Notes: generated by a model from the sequence alone, not told the origin. Positions 9,013 through 17,826 are shown, numbered from the stretch's first letter. The stretch is 64,000 nucleotides of DNA from Ga0077530 sp035565975 (GCA_035565975.1 DATMRT010000045.1:62001-126000); one strand, 5' to 3'. Program-made: numbers and translations.

Positions 9013-9996
9013 ATGCACATCATGACCACATTGCCACTCGCTGCGCTGCTGATCGCGCCCATCGCTGGGCCATCGCACGCCCATCCCTCGCTCGAACGCC
9101 GAGAAGCCAATGTCGGCGCACCATACAAGGCGATCATGCGCATTCCCCACGGATGCGAAGGCTCGGCGACGACACGTGTGCGTGTGCAGATCCCGGAAGG
9201 CATCATCGGCGTCAAGCCGCAACCCAAGCCCGGCTGGACGATCGACACGACGCGCGGCGCCTATGCGAGCGTCTATCCCTACTATCACGGCGCCAAGCTC
9301 AGCGAGGGTGTCAGGGAGATCTCGTGGAGCGGACGTCTCGCGGACGAGCACTTTGATGAGTTCGTCTTTTCCGGGTTCGTCGCCGTGACGCTGAAGGCCG
9401 GCGACATGGTCTATTTCCCGACCATCCAGGATTGCGAGAAGGGCAGCTCCGCCTGGACTGAAATTCCTGCAGCGGGTCAGTCGGCGCACGACTTGAAGCA
9501 GCCGGCGCCGGCCATCCGCCTCGTTCAGGCACAAGGTCATGCGCAACACGGCGCGCCGTCGGCTGAGACACGCACCTTCAAAGCGGGCGATATCCTGATC
9601 GAAGCGCCGTGGTCACGCGCCACGCCGGGCAAATCGACGGTCGGCGCGGGCTTCATGAAGATCACGAACACCGGCAAGGAGGCTGATCGGCTGATCGGCG
9701 GCTCGGCGGAGGTTGCGAAATCCTTCGAGGTGCACGAGATGAGCATGTCCGGCGATGTAATGAAGATGCGCCGTCTCGCGCAGGGGCTCGAGATCAAGCC
9801 GGGCCAGACCGTCGAGCTGAAGCCGAGCAGCTATCACATCATGTTCATGGGACTTCAGCGGCCGCTCAAGCAGGACGAGACCATCAAAGGCACGCTCGTA
9901 TTCGAGCGCGCCGGTACCGTTGCCGTCGAATACCGCATCATGCCGATCGGCGCACAGCCCCCCGCCGGAAAGGCGGGTGGTCACACGCACCACTGA
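9013..9996 (+). CDS. Periplasmic copper protein: YcnI (DUF1775) fused to PCu(A)C
   Basis: A 327-residue exported protein made of two copper-binding domains. A signal peptide ends SHA, leaving a mature chain that would begin HPSLERREANVG. YcnI proteins use this N-terminal histidine to bind copper. DUF1775 fills about residues 24-160. A PCu(A)C domain starts near 185 (ILIEAPWSRATPGKSTVGAG) and carries the family's His/Met ligands in HEMSMSGDVMKMRRL and SSYHIMFMGL; the C-terminus is His-rich (GGHTHH). PCu(A)C proteins deliver Cu(I) to cytochrome oxidase or carry periplasmic copper. ATG 9013 is chosen because AAAGGAGGAG lies just upstream. The gene is 57 bases downstream of the receptor, third in the operon. 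Confidence 0.88.
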   Translation: MHIMTTLPLAALLIAPIAGPSHAHPSLERREANVGAPYKAIMRIPHGCEGSATTRVRVQIPEGIIGVKPQPKPGWTIDTTRGAYASVYPYYHGAKLSEGVREISWSGRLADEHFDEFVFSGFVAVTLKAGDMVYFPTIQDCEKGSSAWTEIPAAGQSAHDLKQPAPAIRLVQAQGHAQHGAPSAETRTFKAGDILIEAPWSRATPGKSTVGAGFMKITNTGKEADRLIGGSAEVAKSFEVHEMSMSGDVMKMRRLAQGLEIKPGQTVELKPSSYHIMFMGLQRPLKQDETIKGTLVFERAGTVAVEYRIMPIGAQPPAGKAGGHTHH

Positions 9997-10000
9997 TCCG

Positions 10001-10033
10001 AAATCGAAAGGCCGGCCCAACCGTGGGCCGGCC
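10001..10033 (-). terminator. Hairpin terminator between convergent genes
   Basis: A perfect 10-bp stem pairs 10010-10019 (GGCCGGCCCA) with 10024-10033 (TGGGCCGGCC) around a 4-base loop. Read on the minus strand it is followed by TTTCGATTT, a weak T-rich tail, so it best terminates the minus-strand gene ending at 10041. On the plus strand it could still act as a 3' end for the copper operon. Confidence 0.6.
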
Positions 10034-10040
10034 GGGCCGC

Positions 10041-11171
10041 TCAGCGCTCGGCCGCCCGCACCGTGAGCTTGTCGGCGACGAGGATGTTCGACTCGTTGAG
10101 GCGGAAGCGATAGCCGACCCCGAAGTCGATCGCAGGCGGCTTCGCGGCGCGGAAGATCTCCGCGAGCTGCTTCTGATAGTTGTCAGGGAAGACAGCGATC
10201 GGCCCGAGGTAGCGGCCATACGGCCGAAGCTGCCACTCCTCCGGTTTGAAGTAGGAAATGGGAATGCCGGAGTCGTCCTGCAGCAGCCGCTTGGAGCGCT
10301 CGATCAGATGCGAGCGCACATCTGAGAAAGCATTGACGTGCAGCAGATAGGAGGCACTCTTGATGAGGGCGTCACCGGGGTCCATCGTCTCCGTGAAAGC
10401 GCGGAAGCCGCTCTTGCGCCAGCCGCCATTCGAGAGATCGGTCTGCACGTAGTAGAGCGTGCGCTGCTGGCCGTCGCCACCCTTGAAGAGAATCCTGACA
10501 ACGTTGGCCGCGCCCCTCGGCAGCCCCTCGCCTGCTGCGACCAGCCTGCCGTCCTCGTTGATGTCGTGGAAGGTGACCTCGTCGATCGTCTTTCCCGTGC
10601 GTGCGAGGAAGATATAGAGGATCGGCAATGTGCCGCTGAAGGAATTGGCGCTGAGTGTCGTGCGCATCTCGCGCGTGCGGAAGAAGCTGAAGTTCAGCAC
10701 TGAATTGAGCGAAGAGCGGAGCTGGGCGAGCCCGTAGCCGAGGGACTCGCCGCGGTGCCTTCCGACGACCGGAAGAGGCCCCGAGGGCTCGAGCGCCGCC
10801 AGCACATACGTCGTCGCCGCGGGAAAGAACGCATCGGCGTAGAGGAAATCCGGCCCGCTGAAGAAGTAGTAGAGTGTGCTGCTCGGCGAGGTCAGCTCGC
10901 TTGCCGACCAGGCACGGATGCGCGAGAGCTGGCGCGTCTCGATGTTCTCCCAGGCTGCATCCATCGCGGCGGCGTGACGCTGCCAGACGCGCGTGCGCGC
11001 GACATCGGCAAGTGGTGAGCCGTCAGATGGCTGCAGGCCTGCGAGGATGCGGGCGACGTCGTTCGGCGATGCGGCGCGGGCCGGCATCGTTTGGACAATG
11101 GCGCCGAACAGAAACAACGCGGCAGCAATCAGCCCCGTCCACCGGACGCGTCCGGCCAACCCCGTACTCAT
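10041..11171 (-). CDS. Exported protein of unknown function
   Basis: A 376-residue protein with a clear signal peptide (TGLIAAALFLFGAIVQTMPARA) and no transmembrane segment after it. The mature part has aromatic stretches (STLYYFFSGPDFLYADAFFP), a Gly-rich segment GRHRGESLGYGLAQLRSSLN and a possible DINEDGRL acidic loop. I do not recognise the family; a periplasmic role is the most that can be said. ATG 11171 has GGAG 10 bases upstream. It converges on the copper operon and shares its hairpin terminator. The next gene on the same strand ends only 16 bases upstream, so both may be one transcript. Confidence 0.7.
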   Translation of the reverse strand: MSTGLAGRVRWTGLIAAALFLFGAIVQTMPARAASPNDVARILAGLQPSDGSPLADVARTRVWQRHAAAMDAAWENIETRQLSRIRAWSASELTSPSSTLYYFFSGPDFLYADAFFPAATTYVLAALEPSGPLPVVGRHRGESLGYGLAQLRSSLNSVLNFSFFRTREMRTTLSANSFSGTLPILYIFLARTGKTIDEVTFHDINEDGRLVAAGEGLPRGAANVVRILFKGGDGQQRTLYYVQTDLSNGGWRKSGFRAFTETMDPGDALIKSASYLLHVNAFSDVRSHLIERSKRLLQDDSGIPISYFKPEEWQLRPYGRYLGPIAVFPDNYQKQLAEIFRAAKPPAIDFGVGYRFRLNESNILVADKLTVRAAER

Positions 11172-11187
11172 GTAACAAGTGCTCCAT

Positions 11188-12534
11188 TCAGCGTATTGGT
11201 ATCGGGCGCTTCGGCGAGAGGGCGTAGACGACGAGTCCTGTGGCCATCAGTGCCAAGCCGGCCAGTGACTGTACTGGTTTTTCGCGCACCAGATAGACCA
11301 GGATGAACAGCGTCACCACACCGAACACCAACGGGGTTAACGGATAGGCCCATACCCGGAATGGACGCGGCAGATTCGGCTGGGTCATTCGCAGTACGAT
11401 CACACCGATGACAGCGAGCAGCGAGCAGGAGAGCAGGCTGAACTGCACGAATTCGAGCACGCGTTCGAAGCTCTGCGTCAGCAGCAGAAAGGTTGCGACA
11501 CCGAGCTGAAGCACGAGCGCGCGCGCCGGAATGCCGCCGGCCGACTTCTTCGCAAAAAAAGATAAAGCCGATAGATCCTCACCCATGACCATGGTCACGC
11601 GCGGGCCGATCCACATCATGGCGGTGATAGCCGAGATCAGGCCGAAGCAGATGAGTCCGCCGACGATCCGCCCGCCGCCGGTCCCGAAGATATGCTCGCC
11701 CGCGATCAAACCGACGTTGATCTGGCCGGCGAGACGCTCCATGGGCGTCGTGTAGAGGAAGACGGCATTCAACGCGACGTACAGCACCATCACGATAATG
11801 ACGCCGGCAACGAGGGCCGGCGGCAGCGTGCGGGCAGGGTCCTTGACCTCGTCGGCGATATAGGTCGCCGCGTTCCAGCCCGAGTAGGAGTACATGACGT
11901 ACATGAGCCCGATCGCGAACGGCGCGCTGACGATGTAGCTGAGATCGCTCGACGAGGGCATGAAGGAGATCGGCTGCGGTGTCCCCAAGGCCAGTCCGCA
12001 AACGATGAGCACCACGATCAGGGCGACTTTGAGGAATGTCGCGACGTTCGTGAAGAGCGCGCCCGGCTTCGCGCCGCTCAGCAGAACCAGCGTGACGCCC
12101 CATACCGCGGCAAGTGCGAGCCAGAGCTTCGGCGCGCCCGGAAAGATCCCGGCAAAGTAGTCCCCGAAAGCCATGGCGGCGAGCGCGACCGGCGCCGCGA
12201 ACCCGACGGTTGCCGATATCCATCCGGCGAGGAAGCCGAGCGCGGGGTGATAGATGCGCGAGAGGAAGTTGTACTCGCCGCCGGAGCGCGGCAGCGCCGT
12301 CGCAAGCTCGGCGTAGGAGAGCGCTCCGCACAGCGCCACGATGCCGCCCAAAGTCCAGAGCGTGACCACTGAAAAGCCGGTCGGCAGGTCGCGGACCTGG
12401 AATCCGAGGCTCGTGAAAACACCGATCCCGATCATGTCGGCGACGGCCAGCGCGGTCGCAGTCGCGAGCGTTACGGTGGCGGGTCCGGCTTCGCCCGCAT
12501 GGGGCGCCGGCTTGGAGCTTTCGGGCGGGGCCAT
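11188..12534 (-). CDS. APC-superfamily amino acid permease
   Basis: A 448-residue inner-membrane transporter with about 12 hydrophobic helices. The first helix carries the APC-type unwound Gly motif (VADMIGIGVFTSLGFQV), and TM3 has SYAELATALPRSGGEYNFLS, a hallmark of amino acid/polyamine/organocation permeases. Length fits the family. The ATG at 12534 (MAPPESSKPAP) is chosen over a GTG 11 codons upstream; both have weak ribosome sites. Substrate is not readable. It ends 16 bases before the exported unknown protein downstream. Confidence 0.88.
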   Translation of the reverse strand: MAPPESSKPAPHAGEAGPATVTLATATALAVADMIGIGVFTSLGFQVRDLPTGFSVVTLWTLGGIVALCGALSYAELATALPRSGGEYNFLSRIYHPALGFLAGWISATVGFAAPVALAAMAFGDYFAGIFPGAPKLWLALAAVWGVTLVLLSGAKPGALFTNVATFLKVALIVVLIVCGLALGTPQPISFMPSSSDLSYIVSAPFAIGLMYVMYSYSGWNAATYIADEVKDPARTLPPALVAGVIIVMVLYVALNAVFLYTTPMERLAGQINVGLIAGEHIFGTGGGRIVGGLICFGLISAITAMMWIGPRVTMVMGEDLSALSFFAKKSAGGIPARALVLQLGVATFLLLTQSFERVLEFVQFSLLSCSLLAVIGVIVLRMTQPNLPRPFRVWAYPLTPLVFGVVTLFILVYLVREKPVQSLAGLALMATGLVVYALSPKRPIPIR

Positions 12535-12788
12535 CGTCTCTCGCGTCTGCTGTCGGGAAGCGCGCACTCTAACCGAGGGTGTGAGCGCTCACAATGAGCC
12601 GCGAGCCGCCGGCCCGCCCATAACCCGACGGCAATGGCTGCGCGATGGCAACACCGGACGTCACGTTCACGCCTCCCTAACCATGATCTGGCCAGAATAT
12701 GAGCTTCTATTCAGATGCGAACGTTGTATCGGCGTGAGCATCGGCGCCGTGCATTCGGGTGCAGGGCGGGAGGACTTCGACCGGTCAC

Positions 12789-13877
12789 ATGGTCATCGCG
12801 GACATCTCGGCGCAGGTAATCCGAGCCACGCAGCATTGGTGCGCGCGTGAACATTTCGTGCGCCTCGTTCTGCTCGCCGGCCTGCTTGGCTGTCTTACCG
12901 CGCCCGCGGCCGCCCAGCAGCACGCGCGGCGCGTCGCCACCAGCGGCTGGATCATGTCGGCCGTGCCGACACCGCACGCCGTCATTTCGCGCCAGGGGCC
13001 GCTCCCGAAATCGGTAACGCGTCTCGCCGCGCTCAACAGCGCGCCCTTCCCGTACGAAGGCACGATGCCCGGCGCCAATCAGCCTTTTATCGAGATCGAT
13101 CAAGCGACGGGCCGCCGCTTCCATCGCACGCCGGGCGGTCGCGTCTACTGGGAAGACGAGCGCTACAACGACCCGCGCGTTCTCCTGCACATCCCGCGCG
13201 GCTTCGACATCCGCCGCCCGGGTTTGCTCGTGCTGTACTTTCACGGTCATCGCGCCAACCTGCGCCGCGACGTGTTCATGCGCCAGCGCGTGCCCTGGCA
13301 GATTTCAATGTCGCGTACCAATGCGGTGCTCGCGGCCCCGCAGTTCGCCGTGAACGCCTCCGACTCGAGCGCCGGTAAGCTCTGGCAGCGCGGCGCGCTG
13401 CGCGATCTGGTGAGCGAGGCCGCCGCCCGCCTCGCCATCATGCACGGCGATCCGCGCTCCGAGCCGAGCTTCGCTAACCTGCCGATCGTAATCGTTGCCT
13501 ACAGCGGTGGAGTCGGCCCCGCTGCGTGGGCCGTCCGCAATGGCGATCTCGGATCGCGGCTGCGCGGCATCGTGCTGATGGATGCCGCCTATGGCGAGAT
13601 GGGCGTCTTCGCCGACTGGATCGCGCGCACGCCCAATGCCTTCCTGCTCAGCACCTATACGAACTCGACTGAAGCACGCAATCGTGAGCTGAAGACGCTC
13701 ATCGAGGCGCGCGGCATCAAAGCGCTCGATACCGTCCCGCCGCGCATCGAACCCGGCCACGTCGCCATCGTGCCAGCGGCGAGCAATGCCACGCACCACG
13801 ACTTCCTGCTGCGTGCCTGGGCCGACTACCCACTGCGCGATCTGCTCGCGCGCGTACGCGGCTATCCGCGCGGATAG
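12789..13877 (+). CDS. Secreted alpha/beta-hydrolase-like protein
   Basis: A 362-residue frame. A signal peptide becomes obvious if translation starts at GTG 12858 (RLVLLAGLLGCLTAPAAAQ), which would give about 339 residues. The ATG at 12789 precedes it without a good ribosome site, so the start is uncertain. The core looks like an alpha/beta hydrolase: a strand followed by an oxyanion-type His (LLVLYFHGHRANLRRDV), a nucleophile-elbow-like IVIVAYSGGVGPAAW and a late His (ATHHDFLLRAW). The elbow reads A-Y-S-G-G, not the usual G-x-S-x-G. Activity is therefore inferred and the substrate unknown. Confidence 0.65.
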   Translation: MVIADISAQVIRATQHWCAREHFVRLVLLAGLLGCLTAPAAAQQHARRVATSGWIMSAVPTPHAVISRQGPLPKSVTRLAALNSAPFPYEGTMPGANQPFIEIDQATGRRFHRTPGGRVYWEDERYNDPRVLLHIPRGFDIRRPGLLVLYFHGHRANLRRDVFMRQRVPWQISMSRTNAVLAAPQFAVNASDSSAGKLWQRGALRDLVSEAAARLAIMHGDPRSEPSFANLPIVIVAYSGGVGPAAWAVRNGDLGSRLRGIVLMDAAYGEMGVFADWIARTPNAFLLSTYTNSTEARNRELKTLIEARGIKALDTVPPRIEPGHVAIVPAASNATHHDFLLRAWADYPLRDLLARVRGYPRG

Positions 13878-13933
13878 TCCTCCCAATCAGTCAGTCCTCC
13901 CAATCAGTCCGGCCAATCAGTCCGGCCAATCAT
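13878..13933. repeat. Short 13-bp tandem repeats between convergent genes
   Basis: Four copies of a 13-base unit lie at 13878-13890, 13895-13907, 13908-13920 and 13921-13933. Units one and two are TCCTCCCAATCAG; three and four are TCCGGCCAATCAG/T. A 4-base TCAG separates units one and two. The array starts right after the hydrolase stop and overlaps the stop codon of the acyl-CoA ligase, so copy number changes would leave the hydrolase unchanged but could alter the ligase C-terminus. Confidence 0.8.
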
Positions 13934-15567
13934 TCCGGCAGGACGTGCGCGCCATAGGTCGCGCGCAGTTCGCGCTTGGAGACCTTGCCCGTCGCGGTCA
14001 TCGGCAGAGCGTCGGCGAAGATCACGTCATCCGGCACCTGCCAGGTCGCAAGCTTCTTGGCGACGTGCGCGAGGATCGTCTCCTTGGTCACATCGGCGCC
14101 TGGTACCTTGACGACCACGAGAAGCGGCCTCTCCGTCCACTTTGGATGCGGCACGCCGATCACCGCCGCGTTGGCAACGCCGGGACAGCTCATGACCGTG
14201 TTCTCGACATCGATCGAGCTGATCCATTCGCCGCCGGATTTCACCATGTCCTTGGTCCGGTCCACGATCGACAGGAAGCCGTTCGGGCTGATGCGCGCGA
14301 CGTCGCCGGTGCCGAACCAGCCGTCCTTATCGAGCGCGGCTGCCGTTGCCGCCTCGTTGTTGAAGTAGCCGTTGACGATCGCATTGCCGCGCACGAACAG
14401 CTCGCCGCTCGCCTTGCCGTCGTGCGGCAGACGCTTTCCGTCCTCGTCCACGATCTTGAGATCGACGCCGATCATGCGCTGTCCTTGGATGGATTTCACG
14501 CGCACGCGTTCCTCGATCGAGAGCGAGGGATCGTTCGCGCGCTGCGGCGTGAACGTGCCGATGGGGCTCATCTCCGTCATGCCCCAGCCGTGCAGGACAC
14601 GAATGTCGAAATCGCGCTCGAAAGTCTCGATCATGGCCGGTGGCGGTGCCGATCCGCCGACGATCACCTCGTTCAGGTTGCGCGGCTTCCGTCCGCGCTG
14701 CTTCATCTCCGAGATGAGGCCGAGCCATACGGTTGGCACGCCCCAGGAGGTGTAGACGTTCTCGCTCTCCATCAGATCGAAGAGGCTTGCGCCATCGAGC
14801 TTCGGGCCCGGGAACACGATTGGCGTGCCCGAGATGGCGGCGGCGTAGGGAAGTCCCCAGGCATTGGCGTGGAAGAGCGGCACCACCGGCAGCACCGGCT
14901 TGTCGACGCCAAAGGGCGAGCTGACGCAGGCGAGCGAGAAGAGCGTATGCAGGACGGTCGAGCGGTTCGAATAGAGCGAGCCCTTGGGGTCGCCGGTCGT
15001 GCCGGACGTGTAGCAGAGCGCGCAGGCCGCGTGCTCGTCCATCTCCGGCCATTCGATGATCGGCGCACCCGTCTCGAGGAACTCCTCGTAGCACTGCAGG
15101 TTCGCGACCGGCGGCTCCGCCGGCATGTGCGCCCGGTCGGTCATGGCGAAATAGGTGCCGATGGGGCGGAAGGCCGGGGCGAGCTTGGCAATGAGCGGGG
15201 CGAAGGTGAGGTCGAAGAAAAGGACCTTGTCCTCAGCATGATTGACGATGTAGCTCATCTGGTCGGGCGCGAGCCGTGGATTGATCGTGTGGCAGACCGC
15301 GCCGATGCCGGAGATGGCGTAGTAGAGTTCGAAATGCCGGTACGTGTTCCACGCCAACGTCGCGACCCGGTCCCCCGGCTTCACGCCGAGCGCGAGGAGC
15401 GCGTTGGCAAGGCTGGCAATGCGCGGGAGCGCCTGCGCGTAGGTGTAGCGATGAAGGCCGCCCTCGACGGTCGACGTCACGATCGTTCCCGGCCCGTGCA
15501 CTTCGGCGGCGAAGTCGATCAGCCTCGAGACCAGCAGCGGCTGATCCATCATTTGCCCCTTGAGCAT
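13930..15567 (-). CDS. Acyl-CoA ligase (AMP-forming, medium/long-chain fatty acid type)
   Basis: A 545-residue ANL-superfamily enzyme that activates a carboxylic acid with ATP and CoA through an acyl-adenylate. The phosphate-binding loop is CYTSGTTGDPKGSLYSNR (about 185). Later motifs are LHGWGMTEMSP and the hinge region FGTGDVARISPNGFLSIVDR, with the catalytic Lys near the C-terminus in TATGKVSKRELR. The N-terminus (MLKGQMMDQPLLVSRLIDFA) is typical of AlkK/FadD-like fatty acyl ligases. ATG 15567 is chosen since GGGAGG lies 8 bases upstream. It is divergent from the beta-oxidation gene, suggesting a shared fatty-acid degradation role. Confidence 0.9.
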   Translation of the reverse strand: MLKGQMMDQPLLVSRLIDFAAEVHGPGTIVTSTVEGGLHRYTYAQALPRIASLANALLALGVKPGDRVATLAWNTYRHFELYYAISGIGAVCHTINPRLAPDQMSYIVNHAEDKVLFFDLTFAPLIAKLAPAFRPIGTYFAMTDRAHMPAEPPVANLQCYEEFLETGAPIIEWPEMDEHAACALCYTSGTTGDPKGSLYSNRSTVLHTLFSLACVSSPFGVDKPVLPVVPLFHANAWGLPYAAAISGTPIVFPGPKLDGASLFDLMESENVYTSWGVPTVWLGLISEMKQRGRKPRNLNEVIVGGSAPPPAMIETFERDFDIRVLHGWGMTEMSPIGTFTPQRANDPSLSIEERVRVKSIQGQRMIGVDLKIVDEDGKRLPHDGKASGELFVRGNAIVNGYFNNEAATAAALDKDGWFGTGDVARISPNGFLSIVDRTKDMVKSGGEWISSIDVENTVMSCPGVANAAVIGVPHPKWTERPLLVVVKVPGADVTKETILAHVAKKLATWQVPDDVIFADALPMTATGKVSKRELRATYGAHVLPE

Positions 15568-15684
15568 AGCGCGCACCTCCCGGATTTGTTATGCGCCAAG
15601 GTTAGACGCCGCCGCGCGCAATTCCAAGCACCCCCATGATCGTGCACACCGGCTGCGGCCGGCATCCAGCAGGAGGAAATCCCC

Positions 15685-17781
15685 ATGGCCACCGCAACCC
15701 TGACCAAGTCGGGCGACATCGCCGTCATCCGCCTCATGCACCCCCCGGTCAATGCGCTGGCGCAGGGCGTAAGGCAGGGCATCCAGGACGGCATTGCCGC
15801 CGCGAATGCCGATCCGGCCATCAAGGCCATTGTGGTTACTGGTGACGGCCGGGCGTTTTCGGCGGGCGCCGACATCACCGAGTTCCGCTCGGGGCCCAAG
15901 CCGCCGGGGCTCGGCGAGGTGATCGACACCATGGAGGCCTCGCCGAAGCCGGTTGTCGCGGCCCTCAACGGGCTCGCGCTCGGCGGCGGTCTGGAGGTCG
16001 CGCTCGGCTGTCATTATCGCGTGGCGAGCAAGGCAGCGAACCAGCTCGGGCTGCCCGAGGTCAAGATCGGCATTCTGCCGGGGGCCGGCGGCACGCAGCG
16101 CCTGCCGCGCATCATCGGCGTCGAGGCGGCGCTCGACATGATCGTCTCGGGCAATCCCATCAACGCCGAGAAGGCGGCGAAGGTCGGGCTCGTCGACCGT
16201 CTCGTCGAGGGGGACGTGGTCGGGGGCGCGATCGCCTTCGCGCGCGAGTTGGTGGCTGCAGGCAAAGGCCCGCGACCGGGCAGCGCAACGCGGATCGATT
16301 CGGCGAGCGTGCCCGCCGATCTCTTCGCGAAAAAGCGCGCCGCCATCGCGCGCCATCCGTCTGGGCCTATGGCCGCGAAAAACTGCATTGCCGCCGTCGA
16401 GGCGGCCGTCGGCTCGGACTACAAGGCCGGCGTCGCGCGCGAGCGCGAGCTGTTCCTCGAACTTGCTGGCAAGCCGTATGCGCGGGCATTGCAGTACGCC
16501 TTCTTTGCGGAGCGCCAGGCAGCCAATATTCCCGATATCGGCAAGGACGTGACACCGCGCGAGATCAAGACGGTCGGCATTCTCGGCGCTGGCACCATGG
16601 GCACGGGGATCGGCCTCGCGTTCCTGAATGCGGGTTCTCCGGTGACGCTCGTCGAGGCCAATCAGGGTGCGCTCGATCAGGGCGCCAAGCGGGTGCGCGA
16701 CACTATTGAGAGCAATGTCCAGCGCGGACGTATCTCGGCCGAGGAAGGGAAGCGGCGGGCCGCCAATCTCACGACCTCACTCGACATGAAAGCGCTGGTG
16801 AATGCCGATCTCATCATCGAGGCGGTGTTCGAGAACATGGCGCTCAAGAAGGAGATCTTCGCCAAGCTCGATGGCATCGCCAAGCCCGGCGCCGTTCTCG
16901 CGAGCAATACCTCGACGCTCGACGTGGACGAGATTGCGTCGGCGACGAAGCGGCCGCAGGACGTGCTGGGGATGCACTTCTTCTCACCGGCCAACATCAT
17001 GCGCCTTTTGGAGATCGTGCGCGGCAAGGCGACGGCGAAGGACACGCTCGCCACGGCGATGGCCGTCGCGCGGCGCATCGGCAAGGTCGGCGTCGTCTCT
17101 GCTGTCTGCTTCGGCTTCATCGGCAACCGCATGGTGGAGGCCTACCTCGAAGAGGCGCAAGCCATGCTGCTCGAAGGCGCGACGCCCGCCGATATCGACG
17201 GCGCGCTCGAAGCGTGGGGGCTTGCCATGGGGCCGCTCGCGATGATGGACATGGCGGGGCTCGACGTCGGCTATCGCATTCGTCAGGAGCACAAGCTGAC
17301 GCCGGAGCGCGCGAAGCTCTACCGCGTCACGGATGCGATCGTCGAAATGGGTCGGCACGGACAGAAGACGGGGGCCGGCTATTACACGTACGGCGCCGAT
17401 CGCAAGCGCCAGAGCGACCCGAAGATCGAGGAGATGTTCGCGAAGGAGGCGACGGCGCAGGGACTTGCGAACCGCAAGCCGAGTGCCGACGAGATCGTCG
17501 AGCGCTGCCTGTTGCGGCTCGCGAACGAGGGCGCGAAAATCCTCGAGGAGGGCATCGCGCTGCGCGCTTCCGACATCGATACGATCTACCTCAATGGCTA
17601 TGGCTTTCCCGGCTGGCGCGGCGGCCCCATGTGGCAGATCGAGGAGATGGGCCTCGCGAAGGCGGCCGAGAAGATCAAAGCCTACGAGGCGCGCTACGGC
17701 AAACGCTGGACGATCGCGCCGCTTATCGAGAAGCTCGCCGCGTCGGGCGGCAAGCTTGCGGATGCGGGCGTGAAGGGTTGA
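15685..17781 (+). CDS. Bifunctional enoyl-CoA hydratase / 3-hydroxyacyl-CoA dehydrogenase
   Basis: A 698-residue beta-oxidation enzyme. An N-terminal crotonase domain (AFSAGADITEFRSG; GLALGGGLEVALGCHYR; LPEVKIGILPGAGGTQRLP) hydrates trans-2-enoyl-CoA. The Rossmann fold begins near residue 295 (VGILGAGTMGTGIGLAFLNA), and the 3-hydroxyacyl-CoA dehydrogenase catalytic region (GMHFFSPANIMRLLEIVRG) and helical C-terminal domains follow. Length and order match the peroxisomal-type multifunctional enzyme more than FadB of E. coli. ATG 15685 follows a textbook AGGAGG at 8 bases. A terminator lies just after the stop. No thiolase gene is nearby, so that step is encoded elsewhere. Confidence 0.95.
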   Translation: MATATLTKSGDIAVIRLMHPPVNALAQGVRQGIQDGIAAANADPAIKAIVVTGDGRAFSAGADITEFRSGPKPPGLGEVIDTMEASPKPVVAALNGLALGGGLEVALGCHYRVASKAANQLGLPEVKIGILPGAGGTQRLPRIIGVEAALDMIVSGNPINAEKAAKVGLVDRLVEGDVVGGAIAFARELVAAGKGPRPGSATRIDSASVPADLFAKKRAAIARHPSGPMAAKNCIAAVEAAVGSDYKAGVARERELFLELAGKPYARALQYAFFAERQAANIPDIGKDVTPREIKTVGILGAGTMGTGIGLAFLNAGSPVTLVEANQGALDQGAKRVRDTIESNVQRGRISAEEGKRRAANLTTSLDMKALVNADLIIEAVFENMALKKEIFAKLDGIAKPGAVLASNTSTLDVDEIASATKRPQDVLGMHFFSPANIMRLLEIVRGKATAKDTLATAMAVARRIGKVGVVSAVCFGFIGNRMVEAYLEEAQAMLLEGATPADIDGALEAWGLAMGPLAMMDMAGLDVGYRIRQEHKLTPERAKLYRVTDAIVEMGRHGQKTGAGYYTYGADRKRQSDPKIEEMFAKEATAQGLANRKPSADEIVERCLLRLANEGAKILEEGIALRASDIDTIYLNGYGFPGWRGGPMWQIEEMGLAKAAEKIKAYEARYGKRWTIAPLIEKLAASGGKLADAGVKG

Positions 17782-17793
17782 AATCAATCTGCG

Positions 17794-17826
17794 ACGGGAG
17801 AGCTACGGCGCTCCCGTTCGCTTTTT
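17794..17826 (+). terminator. Rho-independent terminator after the beta-oxidation gene
   Basis: Arms ACGGGAG (17794-17800) and CTCCCGT (17811-17817) pair around a 10-base loop and are followed by TCGCTTTTT on the plus strand. The hairpin lies over the last codons and stop of the convergent cytochrome gene, so the same bases encode protein on one strand and a terminator on the other. Confidence 0.6.

Noticed and set aside
13878..13933. CRISPR-like repeat array.
   Set aside because: Units are 13 bases and mostly contiguous; there are no unique spacers and no cas genes.
13786..15639. A long plus-strand open frame opposite the acyl-CoA ligase.
   Set aside because: Low-complexity, Arg/His/Asp-rich translation; the minus-strand ligase has all expected motifs and a good ribosome site.
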